From assembly GCA_964007475.1 (NCBI GenBank), contig OZ023274.1:92837213-92901212 (forward strand): a stretch of DNA of 64,000 bases. The letters run 5' to 3'. The DNA is from Hybos culiciformis. Lineage: Eukaryota > Arthropoda > Insecta > Diptera > Hybotidae. The translations under genes were made by a program, and so were the position numbers. Below are positions 14,801-25,292 of the stretch, piece after piece. How positions within the stretch are numbered: position 1 is the stretch's first letter; every line of letters starts with the position of its first letter. The notes under the pieces are model-generated. The model did not search any database and had not been told where the DNA came from. It saw nothing but the letters and a program-made list of their open reading frames with translations.

Positions 14801-15211
14801 ATAAGGCTTAGTATGCTGACACAAAAAAAGTAGTACGCTGTGGAAAAAAATGAGATTTTTCATATAAATTTTTGCTGCTGAAAAATGTTTGAAAAATTTT
14901 TTTTTTAGTTTTTGCTTTGTAGTACAGTACGCTGATAAAAAAAAAATTGTTTACTGGGTGACAAAAAATCTATTTTGCAGCTGCTTTTTTGCAAATATTT
15001 TTCTACCCAGGAAGATAAATGATTGCAAAAACTTGACATTACAAAAAAAAGTTTGTTTGATTTGTTTATTATTGGGTTAGAATAATAAAAAATTAATAAA
15101 AATAATCAGATGCTTGTGTCAAATAGTTGTCAAAATTTATCAAACCTTTTTCAGATATTTTTCAGTGATATTTTTTGCAACCTTTCTTTTTCCACAGCGT
15201 ACTAAGCCATA
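14801..15211. mobile_element. Small TIR element (MITE-like) just upstream of the mim exon
   Basis: The left end (14801-14818, ATAAGGCTTAGTATGCTG) and the complement of the right end (15211 backwards, TTATGGCTTAGTACGCTG) match at 16 of 18 positions. The motif AGTACGCTG recurs inside the left half, at about 14835 and 14930, which gives subterminal repeats. There is no transposase. A TA next to each end could be the target duplication, but the ends are themselves AT-rich, so the exact borders are uncertain. Its 3' border lies about 350 bp upstream of the mim start codon, so it may lie within or near the promoter or 5' untranslated region. Confidence 0.55.
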
Positions 15212-15562
15212 AAACAAAAAAGAAGTAAAAAAAAAAACTTCATTTTCCCTAAAAAAAAAAAACCCAAAATACCTACTCAAATGAAATGAAACAAAAATAA
15301 AAATCTATGCTTTTCTTAAGTTTAGGAATTTTTTTTTCATAAAATAAATAAAACAGAGAAATATAAAATATAAGGAAAAAAAAAAAAAAAGAAAATAAAT
15401 AAATAAATTTTATCAAATTTATTACGTGTAATAATACTAAAATAAAAAAAAATAAATAAAAGAAATCCCATCATAAAGTTAATTTTGGATTTAAAAAAAT
15501 ATAAAACAGGAATATAGTCTAAAAATAAAAATAACACAAAAAAAAAATTAAAAACAATAAAA

Positions 15563-15634
15563 ATGGATTTAAGCCTGGAACGAGATGGCACTGCTTTAGG
15601 CAGTCTATTTCAACAAATTATTGCTGACATGAAG
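15563..15634 (+). CDS. mim: First coding exon of missing-in-metastasis (MIM/MTSS1, I-BAR protein)
   Basis: ATG at 15563 opens 24 codons that begin MDLSLERDGTALG, continue SLFQQIIADMK and end exactly at a GTAAAT splice donor (15635-15640, phase 0). The pattern (acidic start, ALGxLFQxII-DMK) is that of the N-terminus of the IMD/I-BAR domain of insect Mim and vertebrate MTSS1, where I recall a coding-exon boundary after the same DMK. I-BAR proteins bend the plasma membrane outward and regulate actin and endocytosis. Codon use (CTG, GAA, GGC, GAC) is richer in G+C than the surroundings. Everything after residue 24 is missing; I found no exon encoding the next conserved block (…WEDF) downstream on this strand. 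The 5' untranslated region and promoter were not identified. Confidence 0.82.
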
Positions 15635-16046
15635 GTAAATACTTTAAAAAAAAATAAAATGAAGAAATTTTTTTTAGACTTTTAGTGATACCCAAAAATA
15701 TCACAATTTTTTAGTTTTAAGTTTTTTTCTTATTTAAAAAAAAAATTTTTAAATTTAAACTCTTTTGAACTTTTTTCTTATTTGTTTCTATTTAAATGTT
15801 TGAAAAAGATTTATTTTTATTATTCATTTTGTAATATTGTCAGACATTTATTTGTAAAATAAAATCATAATTCAATTAAATTTCATTTCTAAAATGGGTT
15901 GCCATCAAATAATAAAACTTAAAAAAAAAAAAAAATTACTAATTAAGATTGTTGAAAGGCAAAATGTTTTGATTCGAAGAGAAAGAAAAAAAATTTATAA
16001 TGGAATACATATATATTATTTACTTCCGGTGACGACATATTATTAC
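15635..16046. other. mim: Start of presumed mim intron 1
   Basis: The splice donor at 15635 is followed by AT-rich sequence with long A and T runs and nothing else recognisable. It is called intron because the exon before it ends in a good donor with no stop codon and no next exon is visible in the window. Confidence 0.6.
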
Positions 16047-16053
16047 ATATAAT

Positions 16054-16364
16054 CATAAAGGAAGTATAAATAGAGAAACTAGTCCCATACAAAAAATGCA
16101 AATACAAATAGTGAAACAAAAAATCCATATCACAACCCCATGAGCTTTTTTTTTGTATATTTTAAGAATTCCACTCTCACAAAAGTTTTTAAAACTTTCA
16201 AAATAACAACAGTTCTATACAATTTTAAAGTTTTAAAAGCTTTTGTGAGAGTGGAAGTCTAAAAAATAAAAAGCTCATGGGGTTGTGATATGGATTTTTT
16301 GTTTCACTATTTGTATTTGCATTTTTTGTATGGGACTAGTTTCTCTATTTATACTTCCTTTATG
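16054..16364. mobile_element. Foldback (hairpin) transposon with 7-bp target duplication
   Basis: A 311-bp element made almost entirely of two inverted arms (about 16054-16198 and 16227-16364) around a loop of about 28 bases. It begins CATAAAGGAAG and ends with the complement. The flanking heptamer ATATAAT is present at both 16047-16053 and 16365-16371, a clear target-site duplication. There is no coding capacity. The 7-bp duplication and the CA start are compatible with P-superfamily foldbacks such as Galileo or 1360, but that family label is an inference. Transcribed from either side (for example within the mim pre-mRNA), it would form a long double-stranded stem. Confidence 0.88.
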
Positions 16365-16371
16365 ATATAAT

Positions 16372-19300
16372 AGAACTCTTGAATGATACAAAAATTTATA
16401 GGCAAAAAGTCATTTAATATATAATTATGAACAGTTTATAAAGAGTATATGCCGGGTAAGTAAATGGCAAATTGAAATCTAACATAAGAGGAAATTAAAA
16501 AAGGAAATTCGGGAACATATTATCCTCTATAATCGTCGCAAGTTGTTTTATTGAAAAGTTTGATATTATATATGTATTATAGAAAATTTAATTTCTTTAT
16601 TATTCCACAAAGATACAAAGGCACAGGTTACGTGTTATGTCAAAATTTTTGATATACTTATACTTAATTTACTACGGCCTTGAAGATGATATTCTTTATG
16701 ATGCATTAAATATTATATTTACAAATAATTTGATAACAAAATATCACGTGCTCATCATAAATTATTAAAGTTATATGTAATAAATATCCTTTGTAAGGGA
16801 TACAAAATAAAAAAAAAACACAAAAACAGGATTCATTAATTATAAATATACATTTAGGATGAAAAAAAACAGAAAATTAAACTGTCGAAAGCCAAAACAT
16901 GTAAAATTTAAGAAAATTTTCAGAACAAACTTTTAACCTTGAAGGGAAAATATTTAATTTTCTTTTATATTTATATGTGTTTTTTTTTTGTTTATTCATT
17001 GCTTGGCATATTATAAATTTTTTGAAACCTTATTTAAAGTTTTGGCATAAAGGACATACATACATAACATAAACAATAAAAAATGTTGGAATATAAAAAT
17101 ATTATTAGTAATTCTTGGAAAATTTATTTTTTCTATAATAACTTTTTCAAAGTTACAAAAATTTTTATAAAATACTTATGTAAAAGATACATTATATTGT
17201 AAGTAAGTATAATATTCTTTAAATTCTGTCTCAATTGTTCTTTTACAAAATATGTGTACCTACATTATAGAGAGTTCATTTTTTTTATTTACCCCTGAAA
17301 AATTTTCTTGACTTTCACATCAAGATCTTTGGAATTATTATCTCAATTTAAAATGTTGTTATCAGTTTTATTCTTCTCATTATTAAGACATTATTTTTAA
17401 TATAAATAATGATGTTTTATAATAATTTATTTATTTTCTTAATCAAATATTATACTTTTATGTTCACACATCGTTCATGTGCAAGAAAAAACACTATGTT
17501 TAAAAAAAAAAATTCTGTTTATCAAAATTGTTTGAAAAAAAAGCATTTATTTTTTAAAATTATTTCATTCTCCTAGCTAGTAAGCGATATTATTTTATGA
17601 TTTAATGGGAGTATTAAATTTAAAATAGTACATGTATACATGCACTGCTAACAATATCAGCATGTAAGTAATTATATTATTTATGATCAGGCGTATAATA
17701 TATGACGTACTTAAACAAGTGTATATTTTCAAAAGGTCATGGTCAGCACTGCAGATTTATTGAATTCAAATTTTAAAAACTGAAATTGGTAAAAATATAA
17801 TTCAAATTTTTATTTTTTTTTATATGCCATGGGATCAACATAATATCCTTGAAACAAAAGTGTTTATGTACCGTCTAAAAATAAAATTTAAAATATGCGC
17901 ATACATAATATGTAGATAATTTTTTGAATAAGTATTTTCTTATCGATATTATGTAGATGCTCATAATGTTTTATTTGTTTTTTATTGTTTTTTTTTACAA
18001 TTAGAACATTAAAATGGAAACCGAAATAAAAATTCTCGTGATTAGTAGATGTTGAAAAAGTCTTAAATGCCAGCAAAAAGATTTGACTCCTCATTAAAGT
18101 TTTTAACATAAGTATAGGTCCTCTTAAGTATAACAGATTAGAAGTATAATAAGTATCCAGCTTTTTTCATCCCATCAAATTCCAAGTTACATAAGGCTAT
18201 AACAATAAACCTTTAATTTTGAAATTTATCTCAGTTAACGTTTATAACAATAAAATGTAAAGTGTATTTTTTTTTATTCAGTATTTCAAAGTTATGAAAA
18301 TCTGGAATTAGAGTAAAGTGTTTTATTACTTTTTTTTTGAAACGGATTATTATGTGTAATCTAAACGTTTCATATTAAATTTTGTGGTTTTTATGATTTT
18401 TTTTTTTTTTTGAGAACATTTAAAAAAAAAATATTTATATGCTTATTTCTATTATAAAAGATGAATTCACATTATCATTATGTTATATAATAATAATAAT
18501 GGGTTTAAGTGTAAACAGTTCGTTCTTATATTATTTATTACATCTAACCGTATATGTGTTTATGTGAGACCCATTATGTAAGTATATAATGTTTTTATTA
18601 TTAATATTATTTTGAATTATTTTTGAACTTTATGAACCTTTTTTTTTATTTTTTAATCAATTGTAGACCAAGTTTAATTATTTTTTATGTTTTTTATATA
18701 AACTTAACAAACATAAACCAAATGAATGAATATGACAGATTGTTTCGTTCAAGTACTTATTCAAAATAATTGAAACCTATAATTATATCTTATATAAATA
18801 AAAATTAAATGTTGTTCGTTGGTAAGTGCATATTGAGCTGATTGAGCTCATAACGAAAAGAATCAAATTAGGTAAATTGGTACGTCAAAAACAAAGATCT
18901 ATAAAAATTTTGAAAAATTTTTTTTGGGCTAAATTCGATAAAAAACGAACTTAAAACTAACTAATTAGATATACCTAATGTATAATCAAGGAAAATTTAT
19001 TCATATTTTCAAATAAAAACAGAAATAATCTTAAATACAAAATATTTTATTTTATAACTATATTCTACAATAATTAGAGAAAAAATATAAAAAAATAGGT
19101 AAGTACTTACTTATGTAAATTGTGGATGTATTTTGAATCAAGTTTTTCATTAAATTACATGTTTAGGTTTTGCACATCTTCTTCAATAAAATCTAAATCA
19201 AAAAAAAAAATCATTAAAATTATTTTTTGAGTAACATTTATAATTTCATCCTCATAAAGTAAGTACATATTTATGTATAATAAAAATAAAACTATATTAT

Positions 19301-22300
19301 CTTGTACTGCAATCTATTTTAAATGTGTAGATGGGCTCGGTTAGCCGACATAATGATTATTATTCTTAGCAACAGCAGCAAAACAATCAAAATAATATTT
19401 ATATGCATATATTTCGTTTATATTTACTTTTAAATTCAAAATGAAAGTAGTAAATATTATTATTCATAATATTAAAACGAGAACGTGTGAAAAGTTATAT
19501 TTTAATTTTAGATTATTTTGTCCTACACTAGAAAACTCAATATTAAAATAAAATATTAATTAAAATAAAAAAAAATTATAAAATAAAAGAATGAGTTCGA
19601 ACTTCGAATATATATATTTCAATATGTTAAGATGCAGTCCAATGGTTATCATCAGGTTTAGCACTTTTTTGTGAGCTCTTTTCGACATGAGCCACTTTCG
19701 AAATTGATGATTTTTGATCAAAATTTACAATTCTATCTTATAAAATCTTTAAATTATTTAACCACACCTTGTCGTTTTTTTTCTTTTTTGGTATCTGCAT
19801 TAATATATATAGGAAAAAAATAAAAATCTAGAATGCTGTATCTAAAAAGTTTAAAGTCAATGACATTTTCTGAATTGAATACATAAATGAAGAACCATAT
19901 AAACATGTATAGTTATTAAAATCGAATAACATTTTTATTTATATGCACAATTATACAAAAGCAAAATAATCAAGATTTCTGAATGCACAATTGAATCAGA
20001 TTTATTAATGTTAATTTTTAAAATAAAATATATCTATGTATAATGGTAATATTATACAAGTTTTGGTTTTCACGGTGAATTATGAAACTTTAATAATTTT
20101 TTTATTATGAAAATTTCAATTATAAAATTGAGTCATTAATTATAATATATGAAATCATTTTTGTGGTAATGCCTATTTTATTGTGAATTACAAACTATTT
20201 GTCGATAATAGGACCCCAGCATAGACTTACTTAGTCACATAAGATATATATCTGACTGCTGACTCAAAATAAAATAATTGATATATTAAAATAAAAATCC
20301 ATGAAACACAAATGTATTGTATATTCTAAACCGCCTTTTTAAAATAATAAAATCTATACTTATTTAAAAAAACATAAGTAATACTGTACTATGTGTATGT
20401 TTATGATGACACCATAAATCATTAAGATTTCTTTAATTAATTCTTGAAAATTAAACAGTTTTCATGTTTTTAACAAATAAATAAAATACAATTTATTTTT
20501 CTCAGCGAAAAAAAAAATTGCACCATCAACTTTTGTGCTCTAATTATTTGTTCGAAGTCAATATAATATGTATACAAAAATACATTAAAAAAAATTCTGT
20601 TTTTAAATATATATTTACAAAATGAGTTAAATAAAAAAAATTAATGTTGAACAATTGTGGTTATTGTGCCATTAATATAGTTTTCAATTTGCAATTTCCA
20701 TGCTAAAACTTATTCAAAACATTATTTATTAAAATTTGTTTTTTGTTAAACTGACAATTTTAAGGTTTAATTGTTATTTTGTTATCACTTGGTAATATGC
20801 TTTCAAAATCTTGATTGATATGATATCCAATTTTTCCGACATCCAAAACCAAAATCTTAATCAAATCAAAATTAAAAAATATTTTGGTGCCGACGTTAGA
20901 AAACGAATCTCGCACTTGTCTTGATTCTGACGTCAGATGGCTGTTTTCTGGTGCTAAATTCTGTTATTGAATTTCTCCTCCAAGATAAATTCTGACGCAA
21001 TGAGTTGGATTCTGTTTTTAGCATCTTTAATTATTTTGTTTTTTTTTTAATTTAGAAAAGTTTAGAAGTATGTACTGTACTAAATTCTGAAAAATTTTTA
21101 ACATGTCATAATCAATAAATTTGTACTTAAATTATCTCAATCCTTTTACGAAAAATAAAATGTAACTAATATGTAAGTTACAACATAATTATTTTAATAA
21201 ACAATGTTATAATGCTGAAGTATCTTTTTTTTTTTAACTTATTACATTTTGAAATGACTGAGAACTTTATTTTGCTTTTTTTTTTGTTTCTTATGCTTGA
21301 TTTATCAAAGAAGTAATAATGTACAATGTACACAATGTTATGTATGGTTTTTTAGTAACATAACATATATATAGTATAGATATTTATTGTTATGTATGCA
21401 TAAATAATTACTATACATAATAAACAAAATCATTGAAAGTTTAAGCATCCTCTTTATGTCACGTTCTTATTCATACGTGTGCTATATTATATTGCTTTTA
21501 AGCTCAACAATAAAAGCATTGCTACTTCTCACCAAATAAAAAAGAGAAATAATATAAATAGAAAAACGAATTGATAAATTGCAATTTATATGCCCTTTAG
21601 TAATATTTTCTCCACATAGTACTTATATTTTGATGGAATAAAAAATGTAATTTTAAAGCATAAACTTTTTATCGAGTAAGTAACTTAATGATTTCACAGT
21701 ATTTTTATATTTTTTTTCAATGGTAAATTATTTTTATAAGTGTAGTTGTATTTAGGTTTAGATTATTATTAATGAAATCGCTTTGCAGATGGGACCTGTG
21801 TCAGTAGTGCAAAAACCAGTTGTGCGGAGTCAAAAAAAAGTTTGCACAACAGGATTTGGACACAAACCACTTGTGCAGAGATTTTGGCCAGTTGAGCAAA
21901 GGCATAGAATTAATCTGCCCAAGTGAATCGTCATTCCGTCGAAATACACTAACACTTACCTATATTGTGTTTAAATCTAATTTTTATGTGAACTAAAAGC
22001 CCACTATATTTTTGCAAGTTTCTAACGCACCTTATTCAAATTAATATTTCTAACAAAATTGATACGCGTTTATGTAATTTGAAGCCCATATTGCAATTAC
22101 ATATATATATTTTTCTTTTTTCATTTAAGTAATTTACAAAATTAGAAAGTTTGTGCGTTACTTTATAATTTTCAGAAACCGAAAGAAGCCAACAACATAG
22201 TGAAAAATATACATTTTTAATGATATCATGTGTTATAAATTTAAAGAAAAAATAGCAAAAATAACTTTTAAAAGTTATACATAAAAAATATGTTTGTGCT

Positions 22301-22628
22301 TCTTAAAAACAGATTATTTTCTTTAAATTTGACTTATTGTCTCATAGATGTGATACGAAATAATTAAATGATATATACTTAATGCTTTTTAATGCAGAAT
22401 TCATGTTAGTGATGTTTATAAAGCATGTTATGTTGTCTAGTAAGTAATTAAATTATTGCATTAAAAAGGTTACATTTCTTTTCAAATTGCTAAAACTCAA
22501 ATACTTAAATATATTTCATATATAAATATGTTCATTTAAAACTCTTCTTTCTGCTACTTAAATCATATACATAAGTACTTGTGTGTACCCTTTTTAGAGC
22601 AGCTAATATAATAATATTAGTTTTGCGC
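16372..22628. other. Gene-free AT-rich intronic or intergenic sequence
   Basis: No supported gene. Slightly GC-richer patches at about 19620-19720, 20880-21010 (with a palindromic TGACGTCA) and 21785-21935 (three degenerate copies of CCAGTTGTGCGGAG, see findings) are unassigned and probably old dispersed repeats. Confidence 0.55.
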
Positions 22629-22775
22629 TTAAACAGCAGTTACAGGATTACTGCATTGAATTAAGATGTTGTTTTTCTGAATTTTTAAACATAAAATATC
22701 GGATGGAATTGGAATACAACCATAAAAGTCTATTATTTTAGATTTTTGATTTAATTTCTTTTGTTCTTTATTAAG
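22629..22775 (-). CDS. Possible terminal exon of an unidentified gene
   Basis: On the minus strand a strong-looking acceptor (…GTGACCACAG at 22776) is followed by 48 codons in phase 0 that end in TAA at 22631-22629. The peptide includes KIIDFYGCIPIPSDILCLK and ends NPVTAV. Codon variety is higher than in neighbouring sequence. It lies about 0.8 kb downstream, on the same strand, of the candidate exons at 23611-23934 and could belong to the same gene, but I found no donor that joins them in phase. The opposite strand also has an open frame over much of this stretch (see the rejected list), so the evidence is weak. Confidence 0.22.
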   Translation of the reverse strand, partial: LNKEQKKLNQKSKIIDFYGCIPIPSDILCLKIQKNNILIQCSNPVTAV

Positions 22776-23610
22776 CTGTGGTCACAGCATTATAATAACG
22801 ACAAAAAGAAAGTGATTATAGTTAAACATGGAAAAGTTGCACACAGTAAAATATCATACATTTTTCAAATAAACTTAATTTTCTAAGTCACAAAATAATA
22901 TCGTAGAATCTTAAAAAATTGTCAATCTATTTTAGATCAAACACCAAGTAAGTAAATAAATAAATATGTATATATATATATATACCAATAATTTTTACTT
23001 AATTACCATGTCGTGTTAAACGATTATAAGGAAAACAATTTTATATAATTTCTGTCTTATTGGATCAATAACAATGTGAAGTTAACTTTTTTATTTAAAT
23101 ATATTTGTAGGTACCTACATTATAAACATTTTTTTTCTTTATTTTTTTTTTGGATTATGCTTTCCGTTTAAAAAGCATAATATATATTACATATATATGC
23201 AAGATATATTATCTATATATATATATAGTTTTTTATATTTGAATTTATTTTTCACATTATTCAGTATTATTCAATATATATATAATATGGTATAATATAA
23301 TTTTATTTAAGTACAGAATATTGTAAATTTTTCCCTTCATTATATTTGAAAGCAATTTAAATGTTAAATACAATATTTTTATTTTTATTTTTGAAAGGCA
23401 AAAAGTTTATGACCTACAAAGTTAAATAATTCGAAAGAAAAAACAAAAATTACAATAATATTTTAGTGAAAAAAAATTTGCATTTTCATTAAATTTGCCA
23501 ACTGTTTAGAACAAATTAATGTTTAGTTAGACTAATTGGCATTTATTTAAAAATAAATTTTGGATAGCTGTGGACGTAAATAGTTATAAAAAAAAAAATA
23601 TTTTTAACAC

Positions 23611-23934
23611 TAAGTAAGTATCTAAAATCTATTATCCTTAATTTAAATTTTAAAGTATAATCCTTGCCGGCAATCATTTCACAAATATTTCCATTTAGAA
23701 ATACAACACAAACGATATTGTCCGACAGCAACACAGATTCGTATTTGTTTTTTAATTTGTTGGTGGTTATTGTACCAAAAGGACCATAATAATAAATTCT
23801 TCGTTGAACTGGAGGTTCAGCTTAAATTATTTTTTTTAAATCATTATGAAAATAGGTTAATTATACCCTCGATTATACCTTATACCTATGTTATATGAGA
23901 AATATCTGGGCAATTGATTGTTTTTTTCATATTT
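23611..23934 (-). CDS. Candidate spliced gene of unknown function, two exons
   Basis: Exon A, 23934-23886, follows an acceptor (…TTACCTTTAG) and encodes KYEKNNQLPRYFSYNI plus one base. A 65-nt GT-AG intron (23885-23821) follows, of typical insect size. Exon B runs from 23820 in the matching phase and encodes AEPPVQRRIYYYGPFG, later SDNIVCVVFLNGNICEMIAG. Codons such as CTG, TCG, GAC, GCC and GGC stand out from the AT-rich background. The end of exon B is uncertain: a weak donor GTGTTA at 23610 could lead to short exons at about 23501-23454 and 23413-23385, the last ending in TAA beside an AATAAA. No upstream start exon was found. I do not recognise the family. It is antisense to mim. It could be a real small gene or a decayed one. 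Confidence 0.38.
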
Positions 23935-25074
23935 CTAAAGGTAATAACGACCGCAAATAAATGTAAATTAAATTGGCATACAATTCTTTAATAGTTAAGA
24001 ATAAATTTTCTGTCTAGTCATAAAAAATGTAAATATATTTTTTTTTAAATAAAAACAGAATATGTGCATTTGAAGTTTAAAGTTCTTACCACAAAACTTT
24101 ATATTTATTTGTCTACACTTTATAATATGAATGCAATTATACATAAAATACATAACATACATACACTTAGACATAATATGTTCTTATTTATTTTAAGGTT
24201 TATTTATAACAAAAAAATTATTTTTGTTTTTCTATTGAATTTATTATTTCACCTGGAAAACTAATTAAATAACAGTGTTATATGATTCTAAAGTTGATTG
24301 CACTCTTTAAAAAAAAAAAAAATTATAAAAATATGAAGGCGATTGTGAAGATTATGAGTTTGTGTATATGACTGACCGAAATAATATTTTATTTGTAATT
24401 GAATATTTTTAGATAAGCTATAATAATTATTTTAGTTTTTGGCTTGGAACTATTTTTTTATACACACATACAAAATTTCTAAAATTAATGAATTTTTTAT
24501 AATTTTATTTCGGTAATAGAAACGCTTTGCTGAAAGAAGTATTTAGAACCTTCAATGTACAATAAAATTATTGAAATTAAATTCCATATTTTGCTTAGAA
24601 AGATTTTTTTTTTGTATGTTTTTTTTTTCTCATATGAGAGCTTTTACAATTTATCCCAAAATAAAAAAAATATCATTTTCACTCATAAGTATGTTGATCT
24701 GCAAAAAATTAATTATTCAAAATTTAAACTTTTTTAAATATGTCATGAAAACATGACTGACATATTATAAAATTGAAAGTTACTGTGATGTTGTAATTAT
24801 CTAATAACATCTAATCTTGTAAATCGAAAGTTTATTTACCAAAAAAAAACAAAACAAAAACTTTTTCGTAGAAATATTAAATATTTAGAAAACCTAAAAC
24901 ATAAAATTTTTTTTTAATCTAAACATATATATACTTATCTACCTATAATTATAATGAATAAACAATATACAGATACAAATCTATTAAATATATAGACTAT
25001 TTTTGAACTTTGAATTTTAATTATAAAAGTATACATTCTGTTCAATGACCCTTATTTCGCATTGAATATAAAGT
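23935..25074. other. No recognised feature
   Basis: AT-rich sequence. Any 5' exons of the candidate gene at 23.4-23.9 kb should lie here on the minus strand, but I could not identify one. Confidence 0.5.
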
Positions 25075-25077
25075 TAA

Positions 25078-25289
25078 GGCAGTGTCTATTTGCACTCTCC
25101 GTGTCCGTGCGATACAGGGAATCCGTGTATTTGCGTTCGGAAAAAATTCGGAATTACACGGATTTTCCGTGTATGTTCCGTGTACACGGAATCACCCAAA
25201 ACTTACCCGGGTACGGAATTCGTGTCTCAGTGTAAGTGTATAGTTTCACGGAAAATACACGGACACGAAGGGTGCAAATAGACACTGCC
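25078..25289. mobile_element. PIF/Harbinger-type MITE
   Basis: A 212-bp element starts GGCAGTGTCTATTTGCAC and ends with the complement of that sequence (one or two mismatches), flanked by TAA on both sides (25075-25077 and 25290-25292). A 3-bp TAA/TTA duplication with ends starting GGC is the hallmark of PIF/Harbinger elements. The interior is far richer in G+C than its surroundings and carries repeated, partly inverted copies of CCGTGT/ACACGG (for example around 25100-25200), so it can fold on itself. There is no transposase. The open frame at 25090-25281 is a by-product of this composition. Confidence 0.88.
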
Positions 25290-25292
25290 TAA

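Noticed and set aside
22619..22860. Plus-strand frames resembling the start of an F-BAR (FCH) domain (…FSEFLNIKYRMELEYNHKSL, then LWSQHYNNDKKK)
   Set aside because: The two pieces are in different frames with no workable splice sites between them, and the second overlaps what looks like an acceptor region of the opposite strand. Probably chance similarity.
25090..25281. 63-codon frame inside the PIF-type MITE
   Set aside because: It is produced by the MITE's internal CCGTGT repeats and inverted ends; it is not a gene.
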